The notes under the pieces were generated by a model, which did not search any database, was not told the origin of the DNA, and saw only the letters and a program-made list of their open reading frames with translations. A DNA stretch of 64,000 nucleotides from JANXLS01 sp037129555 (GTDB lineage Bacteria; Planctomycetota; SZUA-567; H5-PLA8), in contig JBAXUS010000008.1 of NCBI GenBank assembly GCA_037129555.1, forward strand, positions 8,401 through 72,400, in the 5' to 3' direction. This document shows, piece by piece, positions 49,205-59,283 of the stretch; the first letter of the stretch is position 1; every line of letters begins with the position of its first letter. Both the position numbers and the translations under genes were made by a program.

Positions 49205-51126
49205 TGAACCATTTTGAAGAACTCATGTCTGACTATTTTGAAGGAGTATTAGACGAGTCAGCATTGAACGAATTGGCTTTGATCATCGAAGCCGACGATT
49301 CATTGCGCGAGCGATTTCTTCGACAATCCGAAATGAACGGCTTGTTGTACTCCAATTTTACACCGCCTGCCGCCGAGGCGGAATTGGTGCGCCGGACCAT
49401 GGTGTGCTTGCCACACATAACGGATTCACAGCAGACTGTTTCGCGTGTGATGTCGCGAATCGAGCGCCGCAGCGCTCCGAAAATATTCATTGCAGAGCCG
49501 AAACACGCGCGGCGGTATTGGATCGGCGCGCTGGCGGGGATTGCCGCGCTTTTGGCCATTGGTTTCTGGTTGCAGAATCATACGCCCTCAAAAGTGTTAG
49601 ATAATGGTTCCCTGGCCGAATTCGCCTCGATCAAAAAACTTGAATCGGCGTTCCTGCATTCGGGCGGAGTCATCATCGCTGAACCGCGCGTATTGAACTC
49701 TGGACCTGGCGTCACAATCGCCCATATTCCCGCCGCTCGAAACGGAAGCAATCAACCGTTTGAGACGCTGGTCGTCACGGTCGAGCGGGGCGGCAACGCG
49801 GAGTTTGGCTATTCCATCCCAACCATCGGCAACGCGCGTTTCATATCGACAGGTGAAGGCGTCTACGCGTTCGCACCCCTCGTCGCGTTCCCTGCTTCAA
49901 ATGCCGCGTCGTTAATTCATGTTGAACTTCAGCGCGGCGCACTGAACGTCGATTCGGATGCCCCGGGTGTCACGATTCGAATGCCGCAGGCTAACGCGGT
50001 GACACTCGGTTCAATGAACGCGCTGGAAATTCAAGCCGACGCGGGTCACGTGCGTTTGGACGTTACTGTCGGCTCGCTGCGTTTGGAGCGACTCGCGGAC
50101 GGCGCAGCCGTGACAGTAGCCGCGCGCGAATTTGCCGTCGTTCAAGCGGACGCGGAATTTGCCTCGCGCGCCGTCGGGACGCGAGATCCGGCGCTGCACC
50201 CATTCGATGACCACAGCCCTTGGAATACGCCGCTCGGTTCGGAAGCGGTTTATGCCGAACACGGCTCGACGAAGCTCGATCTCTCAAGAGGCGCGCAGCT
50301 TAATATCAAGCGATTTTCCCAGCCGATTTATACCTGTTCGCCCGGCGATCCAATGAATCAACTCACTCGCGCCAACAACAAAGAGGTTCTCGCTCGTATG
50401 CGAATTCCCGACGACGCCCAGCCGGAACCAGATTACCGAACGATGAGCCTGATCGATGAAACACACGCCTATGCGATCGAGCTAAAAGGTGTAGATCGCC
50501 CGAGTGCTGGCGTTGTTCGCGCGCTCAATAGTCGTCGGACGGACTTGCATGGCTCGGGCATTAATCTGACTCCCGCGTTGAATTTTTGCTCGTTTTCGTC
50601 TTTAGCGGGAACGATTCGAAAAGGCGAGTTGGCCGGTGGCATTCGTCACGCACTCTCCGTGCTGGTAATTCAAGAAGCGTTGAATGGAGAGGGGCCGAAC
50701 GGCCCGTTTATTTGGCCCGCCGTCGGCAATCCACCAGATATGAGATTTGAACTCGCAGGCCAAAATGGGCTCGTGCGATTGGGTTCGCTGCTGGCCATTC
50801 CTGCGGATGTGGACATTGCTCAAGCGGTGGGGGCTGTTTCTGGGCCAGTTTATGAATTCGCTCGTGCATTACAGGATTACGGCGCTTACGTGTCCGGCAC
50901 CTTCGCGGCAGGCAATAAGCCCTTCGTTTTCAACCTGGAGCCGTCGGCCGCGGAAGACGTGCCGCACGAATTTAGCGCCGCACTGTCGAAGTTGGTACCG
51001 TTGTTAAAGGTCGTCGTCAATAATGCACCGCACCGCATTGGCGGGGGTGGAGTACCGCGTCGCGGTCTTGCGCCAGTCTTCGACCGCAAGCCTATGAAGC
51101 CGGATTCTGTGAAAGATCAGTTTTAG
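49204..51126 (+). CDS. membrane anti-sigma factor, FecR-like
   Basis: 640 residues. A short N-terminal cytoplasmic domain of anti-sigma type (HFEELMSDYFEGVLDESALNELAL, about 1-100) precedes one membrane helix (about 107-122, IGALAGIAALLAIGFWL). The periplasmic part starts with a LamG/FecR-like beta-rich region (about 140-320; VTVERGGNAEFGYSIPT and later LRLERLADGAAVTVAARE). A C-terminal domain of about 300 residues is of unknown fold. It probably holds the sigma factor at the membrane until a periplasmic signal arrives. It is coupled to the sigma gene by TGATG; the secreted protein gene starts 10 bases after its stop. Confidence 0.82.
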   Translation: MNHFEELMSDYFEGVLDESALNELALIIEADDSLRERFLRQSEMNGLLYSNFTPPAAEAELVRRTMVCLPHITDSQQTVSRVMSRIERRSAPKIFIAEPKHARRYWIGALAGIAALLAIGFWLQNHTPSKVLDNGSLAEFASIKKLESAFLHSGGVIIAEPRVLNSGPGVTIAHIPAARNGSNQPFETLVVTVERGGNAEFGYSIPTIGNARFISTGEGVYAFAPLVAFPASNAASLIHVELQRGALNVDSDAPGVTIRMPQANAVTLGSMNALEIQADAGHVRLDVTVGSLRLERLADGAAVTVAAREFAVVQADAEFASRAVGTRDPALHPFDDHSPWNTPLGSEAVYAEHGSTKLDLSRGAQLNIKRFSQPIYTCSPGDPMNQLTRANNKEVLARMRIPDDAQPEPDYRTMSLIDETHAYAIELKGVDRPSAGVVRALNSRRTDLHGSGINLTPALNFCSFSSLAGTIRKGELAGGIRHALSVLVIQEALNGEGPNGPFIWPAVGNPPDMRFELAGQNGLVRLGSLLAIPADVDIAQAVGAVSGPVYEFARALQDYGAYVSGTFAAGNKPFVFNLEPSAAEDVPHEFSAALSKLVPLLKVVVNNAPHRIGGGGVPRRGLAPVFDRKPMKPDSVKDQF

Positions 51127-51136
51127 GAGCACGATC

Positions 51137-54100
51137 ATGAAGCCGTTCAATCGTTATCTCGTCATTATGCCGTTATTGATGATGAGTGTACTCAGCTCAC
51201 ATGCCGCCCAGCCATCCGTTTGGAATTCGCGCGGAGTTGGTGGCGGCGGCGCGCTCTTCGGTGCGAGCCTCAGTCCGTTCGATCCGAACGCAATCTGGAT
51301 TGCGTCCGACATGAGCGACATGTTTACGACTGTGAATCTGGGGCAATCGTGGACCACTGTCCCGCACCAACAGCTACAGGTTTTTCGCAACAGTGTCGTA
51401 CAATTTACCAATGACCCCAACATCCTCTACGTGTTAAGCAACGGAGGCGGGGCCTACTACCCCAAGAAGAGCTTCGACGGCGGAAAGACATGGCAGCGAT
51501 TGACCACTGATCCGACCAACAACGGTGCGTACAATCTCTACGCGGACCCTGCGAGCACGGTCAACATTCTCATCAGCGCTCAGACGCAGCTTTACTTTTC
51601 AAGCGACGGCGGCACGACATTCCACTCCGTCTTCACCGACACAACCGGCAACGGGTTGTTCTGCGCGGGTGCCTACTTCGACGGTCAGAACATTTATGTT
51701 GGCACCAACAACGGCCTGCTGGTATCGAATAACGGCGGTTCGACGTTCGGGCTTTCGGCAATTAGCGGCATCGCGGCGGGTGAGGGCATCTTCTCCTTCG
51801 CGGGCGCGAAACAGAACGGTACGGCTAGGTTCTTCTGTGTGACGTACGCACTGGCCGGACTGAAGCCGGCGTTTTATCCCACAGCCCAAGCGCATAAAAA
51901 CTTTTACACGGTCGATGCTGGGCAGACGACTTGGACGGTCGTTGGAACAGGGATTCCGACGGGTGACAAATTGGCGTATGTGTCCATGGCATTGAATGAC
52001 ATTTCGACAGCATATGTGTCGGGCATGAAATCAAGCGGCAATGTTTTGGGATCGAATTACCGGCAGGTTTATAAGACGACCGACGGTGGCGCAAATTGGG
52101 CGGCGGTATTTCTTGGTGTCAACAATCAGAACATTGGAACCGGCTGGGGCGGACATCAAGGCGAAAACGGCTGGGGCTGGTTTAATCACGCGACGGCCTT
52201 TGCCGTGTCGCCGACGGATAAAAACAAAGTGGTCATCAACGACCTCGGCTGGACGCACATAACCACCGATGGTGCCGCCACGTGGAAGCAAATTTATACC
52301 GACGTGACGCATCCGATGAACACGACGGCGATCAAAGGCAGCACGTATCACGGCGTGGGCATAGAACCAACCGTTTGTAATTCAATGGTCTTCTGTGATG
52401 CGCAGAACCTCTTTATCACCTTTTGCGACATCATGGGAAATGTCAGTGGCGACGGCGGTCAATCGTTCAGCTTTTATTCGTCGATTGCGATCAATAGCTC
52501 CTACGATTTAGGCGAAGTCGTGCTGCATCCTAGCGGCACGTTGTATGCCAGCTACTCTTCCACACCTGATCCGACCTACAACGTTCTCAACATCTCCGAC
52601 GCGCAGATCGACGCTGGCTCCGGAGGAATTTTGACATCAATCGACAAAGGAAAGAATTGGACTATTCTGCATAGTTTCGGACTGCCGGTCTATTTTGTCG
52701 CACTTGATCCGAACAATCCCAATCGACTATACGCATCCGTCGCGCACAGCACACAAGGCGGAATTTATGTGTCGAATGACATCAACAACGGCACGACGGC
52801 GACGTGGACAAAACTCGCCGCTCCACCGCGCACGGAGGGCCATCCCTACCATATCGCTGTGCTTAAAGATGGGACGCTCGTTTGTACTTATTCAGCACGA
52901 CAGACCACCGGCTTCACCGCAAGTTCTGGCGTTTTCTTCAGCAGCGACAACGGACAAACCTGGATCGATCGTAGCCACAGTGGTATGTACTATTGGACAA
53001 AAGGCATTACCATCGATCCCGCCGACGCAGCCCAAAATACATGGTATGTGTGCACCACCGACAACTTCGGCAACACCCAGAACACACCTGGAGGCTTTTA
53101 CAAAACCACCGACCGCGGACAGACGTGGACCAAACTCTACAGCCACGGTTGCGGTACATGCACGGTCAGTCCTGTCAATGCCAATGATCTCTATCTGACC
53201 ACAACTGTCAATGGCCTGCAATTCTGTGGTAACCGAAACGCAGCAACACCTACATTTACACAGGATGCAAACTATCCTTTTCGCGAACCCAAACGCGTGT
53301 ATTACAATCCGTTCAATAATAGTGAAATCTGGGTCTTGAGTCACGGCAATGGCATGCGTGTTGGCACCGTGACGAAGCTCACTCAGACCATTAATTTCGC
53401 GCCGTTGCCGGACAAAACATTTGGCGATGCGCCGATCACACTGAACGCAACCGCCACATCAAATCTGCAAGTCAGCTTCAGTATTTTAAGCGGCCCAGCC
53501 ACGTTGAGCGGCAACACGCTGACGATCACAGGCGCGGGTTTCGTGACCGTTCGAGCGTCACAATCCGGCGACGCGAACTACAGCGCCGCACTCAATGTGG
53601 ATCAAAGTTTCAACGTCACATCGGCGTTGCCAAACTTGACCTGGGTCATGCCCGCGGACATCACCTACGGCACGGCACTGAGCGCCACTCAATTAAATGC
53701 CGTGGCTGGAGTGCCCGGATCTTTTGTGTACTCGCCTCCCGCTGGAACGATTCTGAATGCCGGAACGAATCAACCGTTGTCGGTCAATTTCACACCGGAC
53801 GACACCGTTCACTACGCGTCGTCCAGCGCCTCGGTCAACATCAACGTGCTTCCCAAAGCACTCATCGCAACCGCTAATAGTGGAAGCAGAATTTACAATA
53901 CTGCCAATCCAATCTTTTCGGGCACACTGACCGGCGTCGTGGCTGGAGACGGAATCACCGCATCGTTTCTAAGTTCAGCCACGCTTAATACCAACGCCGG
54001 TGTGTACGACGTCTCATCGCCCGAAGCGATCACACCGATTCTAAGCGACCCCAACACAAAACTGGCGAACTACGCCGTGACCTTGAACAAGGCCACGATG

Positions 54101-55585
54101 ACGATTTTTAAAGCTACGCCTGCCTTGTCCTGGCCCACGCCCGCCGATATTGTTTTCGGCACACCGCTGAACAACACGCAACTCAACGCGACAGCCTCTG
54201 TTCCAGGCGCGTTTTCATATACACCCGGCATTGGAAGCACGCTCAACGCGGGAGTGGGACAAGCGCTGCATGGCGTTTTTTCACCCACCGATACGGGCAA
54301 CTATATGCCGGGTTCCATCTCGGTATTGATCACCGTTCAGAAATCACCGCAAATGGTCACATTCACGCCCATTACCGACAAAGTCTTTGGGGCTTCCGCA
54401 TTTGCCCTGCAAGCCATTTCATCTGCAGGATTGCCAGTGGCCTTCTCACTCGTTTCCGGCCCCGCCACAATGAACGGCAGCATCGTCTCACTCACGGGCG
54501 GAGGCTCCGTCGTGATTCAAGCGGATCAAGCGGGAGACGCCAACTATCTCGCGGCCGCGCCGGTTCAACGCAGCTTCGCCGTGAGTGTTCAACCGCCGCA
54601 CATCACCAGCGCACTGACGGCGAGTGCAATCCGGGGCGCTCCATTTACGTACGTGATCACGGCCACCGGTTCTCCGAACATCACGTTCAATGCAAAGAAT
54701 CTGCCGGGCGGCTTGACCTTTTCGGGCAGCACAATCAGCGGTGCGCCGCTTGCAATCGGCGTGGCGAGCATCACGCTCACGTCCACGAATTCGGCCGGAA
54801 CGGATACCGTCGTCCTCCAATTGACGATCAGCCGGCCGGTCGGCGAAACAAATCACGCGCCCACATTCACGTCTCCGCCCAGCGCAGCCCCGGACCCCGT
54901 AATCGTCGGCGGCACCGTGACTTTTTCCGCTTCTGCAACCGACCTGGAAGGCGACACGCTGACATACGCATGGGACTTTGGTGATGGCATAACCGCACCC
55001 GGTTCGCAGGCGCAGCACGCTTACGTATCGCCGGGTGTATACACGGTCCAAGCGGCTATTTCCGACGGCACCCTGTCGCAGACATGGTCTATAATGGTGG
55101 CTGTCAGTGCGAAAGATGTGTCCGGCAACAACAGCTTTGTCATTCAATCGGCGACAATGAACTTCTCGTTCTCTCCGGGCATGACCAACAGAGACAAGAT
55201 CACGATCTCCGGTACGCTGCCCGTCACGCCGCAAGCGCAAGCAACAGGCACGCACGTCACGATTGGGATCGGCGCGATGAGACGTAATTTCACGCTATCG
55301 GCCAATGGGACCGGCGGAGACGTTAATAATCGGATCAAAATTTCCGGTGTTAAAAATGGAGTGTTCACCGCCTCGCCGTTGAAGTTTAATTTTACTATGC
55401 AAAAGCAGACGTTCCTCGATCAAATGTCCGAAATTGGATTTTCAAACGCCACGATAGCCAAGCCCGGAAAGTCCGTCGACGTGCCAATAGCAGTCGCAGT
55501 GGGTGATGCTGCTTATCTGAAAACAGTGACGATGTTATTTTTAGCGACCGCAGGGAAAAGCGGCTCGGCAAGTATGAAAAAATAA
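51137..55585 (+). CDS. giant secreted BNR beta-propeller, MBG and PKD repeat protein
   Basis: 1482 residues. A signal peptide ends near LSSHA (residue 23). Residues about 30-745 contain many Asp-box (BNR) repeats (SFDGGKTW, SSDGGTTF, TTDGGANW, SSDNGQTW and KTTDRGQTW), the pattern of sialidase or GH74-type two-propeller proteins. Five or more MBG/Ig-like repeats follow (about 750-1160: TYGTALSATQLNAV, VFGTPLNNTQLNAT, DANYSAA, DANYLAA), then a putative-Ig segment and a PKD domain (about 1240-1320: YAWDFGDGITAPG). No cell-wall anchor is seen; the C-terminal 130 residues may be a sorting or carrier domain. It may bind or cleave polysaccharide; the catalytic Asp pair was not verified. Confidence 0.85.
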   Translation: MKPFNRYLVIMPLLMMSVLSSHAAQPSVWNSRGVGGGGALFGASLSPFDPNAIWIASDMSDMFTTVNLGQSWTTVPHQQLQVFRNSVVQFTNDPNILYVLSNGGGAYYPKKSFDGGKTWQRLTTDPTNNGAYNLYADPASTVNILISAQTQLYFSSDGGTTFHSVFTDTTGNGLFCAGAYFDGQNIYVGTNNGLLVSNNGGSTFGLSAISGIAAGEGIFSFAGAKQNGTARFFCVTYALAGLKPAFYPTAQAHKNFYTVDAGQTTWTVVGTGIPTGDKLAYVSMALNDISTAYVSGMKSSGNVLGSNYRQVYKTTDGGANWAAVFLGVNNQNIGTGWGGHQGENGWGWFNHATAFAVSPTDKNKVVINDLGWTHITTDGAATWKQIYTDVTHPMNTTAIKGSTYHGVGIEPTVCNSMVFCDAQNLFITFCDIMGNVSGDGGQSFSFYSSIAINSSYDLGEVVLHPSGTLYASYSSTPDPTYNVLNISDAQIDAGSGGILTSIDKGKNWTILHSFGLPVYFVALDPNNPNRLYASVAHSTQGGIYVSNDINNGTTATWTKLAAPPRTEGHPYHIAVLKDGTLVCTYSARQTTGFTASSGVFFSSDNGQTWIDRSHSGMYYWTKGITIDPADAAQNTWYVCTTDNFGNTQNTPGGFYKTTDRGQTWTKLYSHGCGTCTVSPVNANDLYLTTTVNGLQFCGNRNAATPTFTQDANYPFREPKRVYYNPFNNSEIWVLSHGNGMRVGTVTKLTQTINFAPLPDKTFGDAPITLNATATSNLQVSFSILSGPATLSGNTLTITGAGFVTVRASQSGDANYSAALNVDQSFNVTSALPNLTWVMPADITYGTALSATQLNAVAGVPGSFVYSPPAGTILNAGTNQPLSVNFTPDDTVHYASSSASVNINVLPKALIATANSGSRIYNTANPIFSGTLTGVVAGDGITASFLSSATLNTNAGVYDVSSPEAITPILSDPNTKLANYAVTLNKATMTIFKATPALSWPTPADIVFGTPLNNTQLNATASVPGAFSYTPGIGSTLNAGVGQALHGVFSPTDTGNYMPGSISVLITVQKSPQMVTFTPITDKVFGASAFALQAISSAGLPVAFSLVSGPATMNGSIVSLTGGGSVVIQADQAGDANYLAAAPVQRSFAVSVQPPHITSALTASAIRGAPFTYVITATGSPNITFNAKNLPGGLTFSGSTISGAPLAIGVASITLTSTNSAGTDTVVLQLTISRPVGETNHAPTFTSPPSAAPDPVIVGGTVTFSASATDLEGDTLTYAWDFGDGITAPGSQAQHAYVSPGVYTVQAAISDGTLSQTWSIMVAVSAKDVSGNNSFVIQSATMNFSFSPGMTNRDKITISGTLPVTPQAQATGTHVTIGIGAMRRNFTLSANGTGGDVNNRIKISGVKNGVFTASPLKFNFTMQKQTFLDQMSEIGFSNATIAKPGKSVDVPIAVAVGDAAYLKTVTMLFLATAGKSGSASMKK

Positions 55586-56009
55586 CCGCTCGAATGACGA
55601 CACGAGAAGCTCCATTCGACGATACGAATCACTGCCTGCTGTCGATTATGCTGGCAAGAAGAGCTATCGGACACCCTCCGTACCAAGATTCGCCGCGCCG
55701 GGCAAGTGAGACAAGGCAATCGAGTGCAGCGAATTTGCAGACTCCGTTTAAGGAGTCTGACGAAGTCCTACGCAATCCGCCGTCAGCACATTGGCGCGCG
55801 AGTTTTGTCCGGTAAGTCCAAACAATTCGTCTCAGTTTCCAAGATTGAGTATGCGCGATCATTGTGATGATCAAGCATGCGGTGCTGCGCATTCTGCGAC
55901 CCGAAAATTAGAGCGCACAAATAATTGGATTATTACGCTATGTAATTTTAAAGGAATGATCTATTTAATAGGTATTCGTTTATAACCCCATTTCAAGGAG
56001 TGCAGAACC
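55586..56009. other. 424-base intergenic region, no gene
   Basis: AT content rises toward the right (TTATTACGCTATGTAATTTTAA near 55930-55955), suggesting a promoter for the small secreted protein, but the boxes are not clear enough to call. No coding frame with a ribosome site. Confidence 0.5.
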
Positions 56010-56381
56010 ATGTCTGTTTTGAATCGAAGTCTGAGCGTTGTCGCCTTCCTGCTTTTCGCCGGTGCGTGCTATTCCGCCGACGCCGCGCCGAAGTATGACA
56101 TGAAGAAGTATAAAGGCGTCGCCGAAGAAGCCCTCAAGCTGGTAAAGTCCGCGGACTACGCAGGCGCGGCGAAGAAGACCGTCGAACTCGAGACCGCGTG
56201 GGACGATGATACCAAGAAGCTGAAGGAAGCGAATCGCAAGGTTTGGAAGGCGGCAGACGACCAAATGGATGTCGCGATGAAAGCCTGCGAAGCAGCCAAG
56301 GATGCCACCAGCGCCGAAAAAGCTACGAAGGAACTGAACGGTTTCATTGCGCTGCTCGCTGAAGTTGAGAAGTTGAAGTAA
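56010..56381 (+). CDS. small secreted helical protein
   Basis: 123 residues. Signal peptide (SVVAFLLFAGACYSADA), then about 100 residues of Lys/Glu/Ala-rich amphipathic helices resembling a four-helix bundle (MKKYKGVAEEALKLVKSA, AAKKTVELETAWDDD, KAADDQMDVAMKACEAAKDA). It lacks CxxCH, so it is not cytochrome c'. Strong ribosome site AAGGAG. It lies 80 bases before the TolC gene and may belong to the efflux operon as a periplasmic factor, or stand alone. Confidence 0.75.
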   Translation: MSVLNRSLSVVAFLLFAGACYSADAAPKYDMKKYKGVAEEALKLVKSADYAGAAKKTVELETAWDDDTKKLKEANRKVWKAADDQMDVAMKACEAAKDATSAEKATKELNGFIALLAEVEKLK

Positions 56382-56461
56382 CTCAGGACAGGGTGGAGTG
56401 CTGAGTGCCGAATGTGAAACAAGCGGCACTTGGCACGCGTTGCTTTGGAGAACATCGTGGC

Positions 56462-57865
56462 ATGATAAAAACCCAAAGGACGAGTCAAGCCGTCCTGCTA
56501 AGCATATTCGTGGCCGTTTGTACGGGATGCGCGAGCTACAAGAGGGAGCCGTTGAGTCCCGTTGAGCTTCAAAAACAGTTGCGGCGGTACTCACTCGCGG
56601 ATCTTGCGTCGGAGTATTCCCGCATGAAGCCGTCGGAGAAGCCACCTGACGTGACGGACGGCTTGGGCGTGGATGAAGTCGGGCTGGCAGCGTTGGTGTT
56701 GAATCCGGCTTTGAAGACTAAGCGTCTGAGCGAGAACATCGCATGCGGTCAGCTTGTCACCGCAGGGTTGTATCCGAATCCGACGCTTGATAGCAAATCA
56801 TTGTTGACCAGCCAAAAGCCGACGGGCCGTAAAAGCCTCGAAGCGTCGCTGTCATTCGAAGTGCTGCGATGGCGCGAGATCGCCGCAGAGAAAGAAGCCA
56901 AGCGGGCCAACGTTGAAGCCATCCATTTCGATAGTCTGGCCGAAGAATGGAAAACGGTCAGCGACGCGCGGGCAGCCTATTGGACCGTGGTGGGGTTGCG
57001 CGAAAAGTTGCGATTGAACAAGGAAGAGTTGGAGTTGTCGGCGCGGTTGCTGGAAAGCGTCAAAACGCGTATCAAGCACGGAGCAGGAACAGCGCTGGAT
57101 TCGAATCTGGCCGACTTGCAACATCTGAAATTGCAGGCCGAAACACAGAAACTCGAAGCGGACGAGGCGGCGGCGATGCGCGCCCTTCGTTTAGCCATCG
57201 GCTTACCCTGGGACGCGGAATTGAAGCTGCGTGTATCGGAAAAGCCGCTGGCGCTTGCGTCGCGAAGTTGGACGCGTGAGCAATTGTTGGCGTCGCTCAC
57301 CGATTCCGCGACGATGAAGGCGGCGGAATGGCGTTACAATGTCAGCGAAGGCGATTTGCGTGCGGCCATCGCACGGCAATATCCAAGCTTGAAATTGGGA
57401 CCGTCATCAACCTTCGATTTTGACGGACATATCTGGTCTTCGTTGACAGGACTTGTGGCCACGGTGGACATCCCCCTGTTGCACCGCAATCAAGGCGAAG
57501 TTCGCGAGAAGACCGCCGCACGCGATGTGGCGCGCGCGGATTACACGGCGAAATTGCAAGCCGCCGAAGCGGCTCTGGCGGATGCGTCTTCTCAAGTCGA
57601 GAGCAACGAAAAGCGTTTGACGATCCACGAAAAAGAATTGCTGCCCAGAGCGGAAGAGAGCATCCGGCTGACCGAGAAAGCGTACAAAGCAGGCGACGTG
57701 TCGGGCTACGAATTGCAGACCGCGCGGGCGCTTTTGATTGAGGTTAAGAAGAGCCATCTCGATCTGTTGATTGAACTGCGTCAAAGTCTGCAAGCGGCCG
57801 AAGCCGCGTTGGGGCGGCGTTTAGATGACATCTCTGGGACCGGGAAAGCTGGGAAGACTCCATGA
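56462..57865 (+). CDS. TolC-family outer membrane efflux lipoprotein
   Basis: 467 residues from the ATG at 56462. Signal peptide with lipobox VCTGC, so it is probably acylated. Two outer-membrane-efflux repeats with long coiled-coil helices follow: ARAAYWTVVGLREKLRLNKEELEL and RIKHGAGTALDSNLADLQHLKL in the first; KAYKAGDVSGYELQTARALL and QSLQAAEAALGRRL in the second. It forms the outer-membrane channel of the tripartite exporter encoded with the next two genes. The stop overlaps the MFP start by 4 bases (ATGA). Confidence 0.92.
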   Translation: MIKTQRTSQAVLLSIFVAVCTGCASYKREPLSPVELQKQLRRYSLADLASEYSRMKPSEKPPDVTDGLGVDEVGLAALVLNPALKTKRLSENIACGQLVTAGLYPNPTLDSKSLLTSQKPTGRKSLEASLSFEVLRWREIAAEKEAKRANVEAIHFDSLAEEWKTVSDARAAYWTVVGLREKLRLNKEELELSARLLESVKTRIKHGAGTALDSNLADLQHLKLQAETQKLEADEAAAMRALRLAIGLPWDAELKLRVSEKPLALASRSWTREQLLASLTDSATMKAAEWRYNVSEGDLRAAIARQYPSLKLGPSSTFDFDGHIWSSLTGLVATVDIPLLHRNQGEVREKTAARDVARADYTAKLQAAEAALADASSQVESNEKRLTIHEKELLPRAEESIRLTEKAYKAGDVSGYELQTARALLIEVKKSHLDLLIELRQSLQAAEAALGRRLDDISGTGKAGKTP

Positions 57866-59283
57866 AAGCCGTGCGAATCACGATAGCTATTTTGATGAGT
57901 GCCGCGCTGCTTGGCTCGGGCTGGGTGGTGATTTTTCGTTCCGAGTGGCTGAAGCCTGTCGCCAAAGCGGAAGAGAAGGAACCCGACACGGATGTGCCCG
58001 TCCATGTGGCCAAAGTCGCCCGGGCGACGTTGCATCGATACGTGGATTGTTTCGGTAGTGTGGGTGCCGCGCAACTTTACTCCGGCGGTGAACCGTCGAC
58101 GGCGCGGATCGCGTCGCCCATCGCGGGCGTCGTCACGAAAGTATCCTGTTTCATCGGGCAGTCCGTCGAGAAAGGTGCGCCGCTGTTTGATCTCGACGAC
58201 CGCGTGGCACGCGCTGAAGAAGCCAAGTCTGACGCGGCATTGTCGTCCGCCAACGCGGCGTTGAAATCGGCTCAGGCGTCGCTTCTTAAACTTCAAAAAA
58301 GCACGCGCCCGGAACAGATCGCCATCGCCGAAATCGCATTGAAAAAGGCGAAGCAGGCGACAGATTTCACGGCGCAGAACCACGAGCGGCAAAAGGCCCT
58401 GGCTAAAGACGAATTGTCGTCGGCCAAGCAAGTTGAAGAGACAGCGTCGATTCTGGCCGCCGCGCGCGAAGATCAAACGAGTGCCGAGAAACAAGTGACG
58501 CTTTTGAAAAACTCGCCGCCACCCGAAGAGATCGCGGAAGCAGAGGCTAAAATCGCAGAGGCTGTCGCAAAGATTGCAGAAGCGGAAAAAGCGCAAGCCG
58601 CCGCGCGTTTGCAACGCACGCTGCTCTCGGTCAAATCGCCCATTGCGGCAACGGTCGTCAAGCTGAATCTCTATCCCGGCGAATCGGTCGATGCCACAGC
58701 CATCATCATCGAATTGGTCGATTTAAACCGGCTTGAAATCAGCGCACTGGTGCCGTCGAGCGATTTAAAAGCGCTCAAAATCGGGCAGTCAGTCAATGTG
58801 TTTTGTGCGGTACCGAAAACGCAGGTCCCTGAGAAGGATCAAGACGAGGACGCCTCGGGCGAAAAGCCGGCGTTCAATGGCACGCTCTCCGCGTTCGGCC
58901 ATCAGGTCGATCCGAAGACTGATTTGGCGACGGTCCGTGTGGCGCTGCCGAAGAATTCCGGCGTGCAGCCGGGACAGTTGGCGCGCTTGCAGATCACCGT
59001 TGAAGAGCATCGCGATTGCCTTGCCATCCCGGAAGAATGCGTCTTCCGCGACAAGACCGGGATTGACGTGATCGCAGTGGTGGAAAAGGACAAGTCCGCA
59101 TTGCAAGGCGTGAAGCGACTCTTGAGCGAGAACGGTCTTGTCGAGATTGTTGGCACAGGCGGCGATGAAGTCAAAGAAGGACAGCTCGTCGTCACGGCGG
59201 GTACCTATGGCATACCGAAAGAAGAGACGAAAGTCCACATTCTCGCCGACGAAAAGAAATCCACCGCGCGGGAGAAAAAGTAA
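57862..59283 (+). CDS. RND efflux periplasmic adaptor (membrane fusion protein)
   Basis: 473 residues. N-terminal signal anchor (MKAVRITIAILMSAALLGSG), lipoyl-like half motif ARIASPIAGVVTKVSCFIGQSVEKGAPLFDLDD, and a coiled-coil hairpin (about 115-245) rich in Ala/Glu/Lys. The second lipoyl half LLSVKSPIAATVVKLNLYPGESVDA comes next, then the beta-barrel and membrane-proximal domains. It bridges the inner-membrane pump and the outer-membrane channel. Its stop abuts the pump ATG without a gap. Confidence 0.93.
   Translation: MKAVRITIAILMSAALLGSGWVVIFRSEWLKPVAKAEEKEPDTDVPVHVAKVARATLHRYVDCFGSVGAAQLYSGGEPSTARIASPIAGVVTKVSCFIGQSVEKGAPLFDLDDRVARAEEAKSDAALSSANAALKSAQASLLKLQKSTRPEQIAIAEIALKKAKQATDFTAQNHERQKALAKDELSSAKQVEETASILAAAREDQTSAEKQVTLLKNSPPPEEIAEAEAKIAEAVAKIAEAEKAQAAARLQRTLLSVKSPIAATVVKLNLYPGESVDATAIIIELVDLNRLEISALVPSSDLKALKIGQSVNVFCAVPKTQVPEKDQDEDASGEKPAFNGTLSAFGHQVDPKTDLATVRVALPKNSGVQPGQLARLQITVEEHRDCLAIPEECVFRDKTGIDVIAVVEKDKSALQGVKRLLSENGLVEIVGTGGDEVKEGQLVVTAGTYGIPKEETKVHILADEKKSTAREKK

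Noticed and set aside
51137..55585. Repeats of the giant secreted gene considered as a CRISPR or tandem DNA array
   Set aside because: The repetition is at protein level (Asp boxes and MBG motifs); DNA spacing and sequence are irregular.
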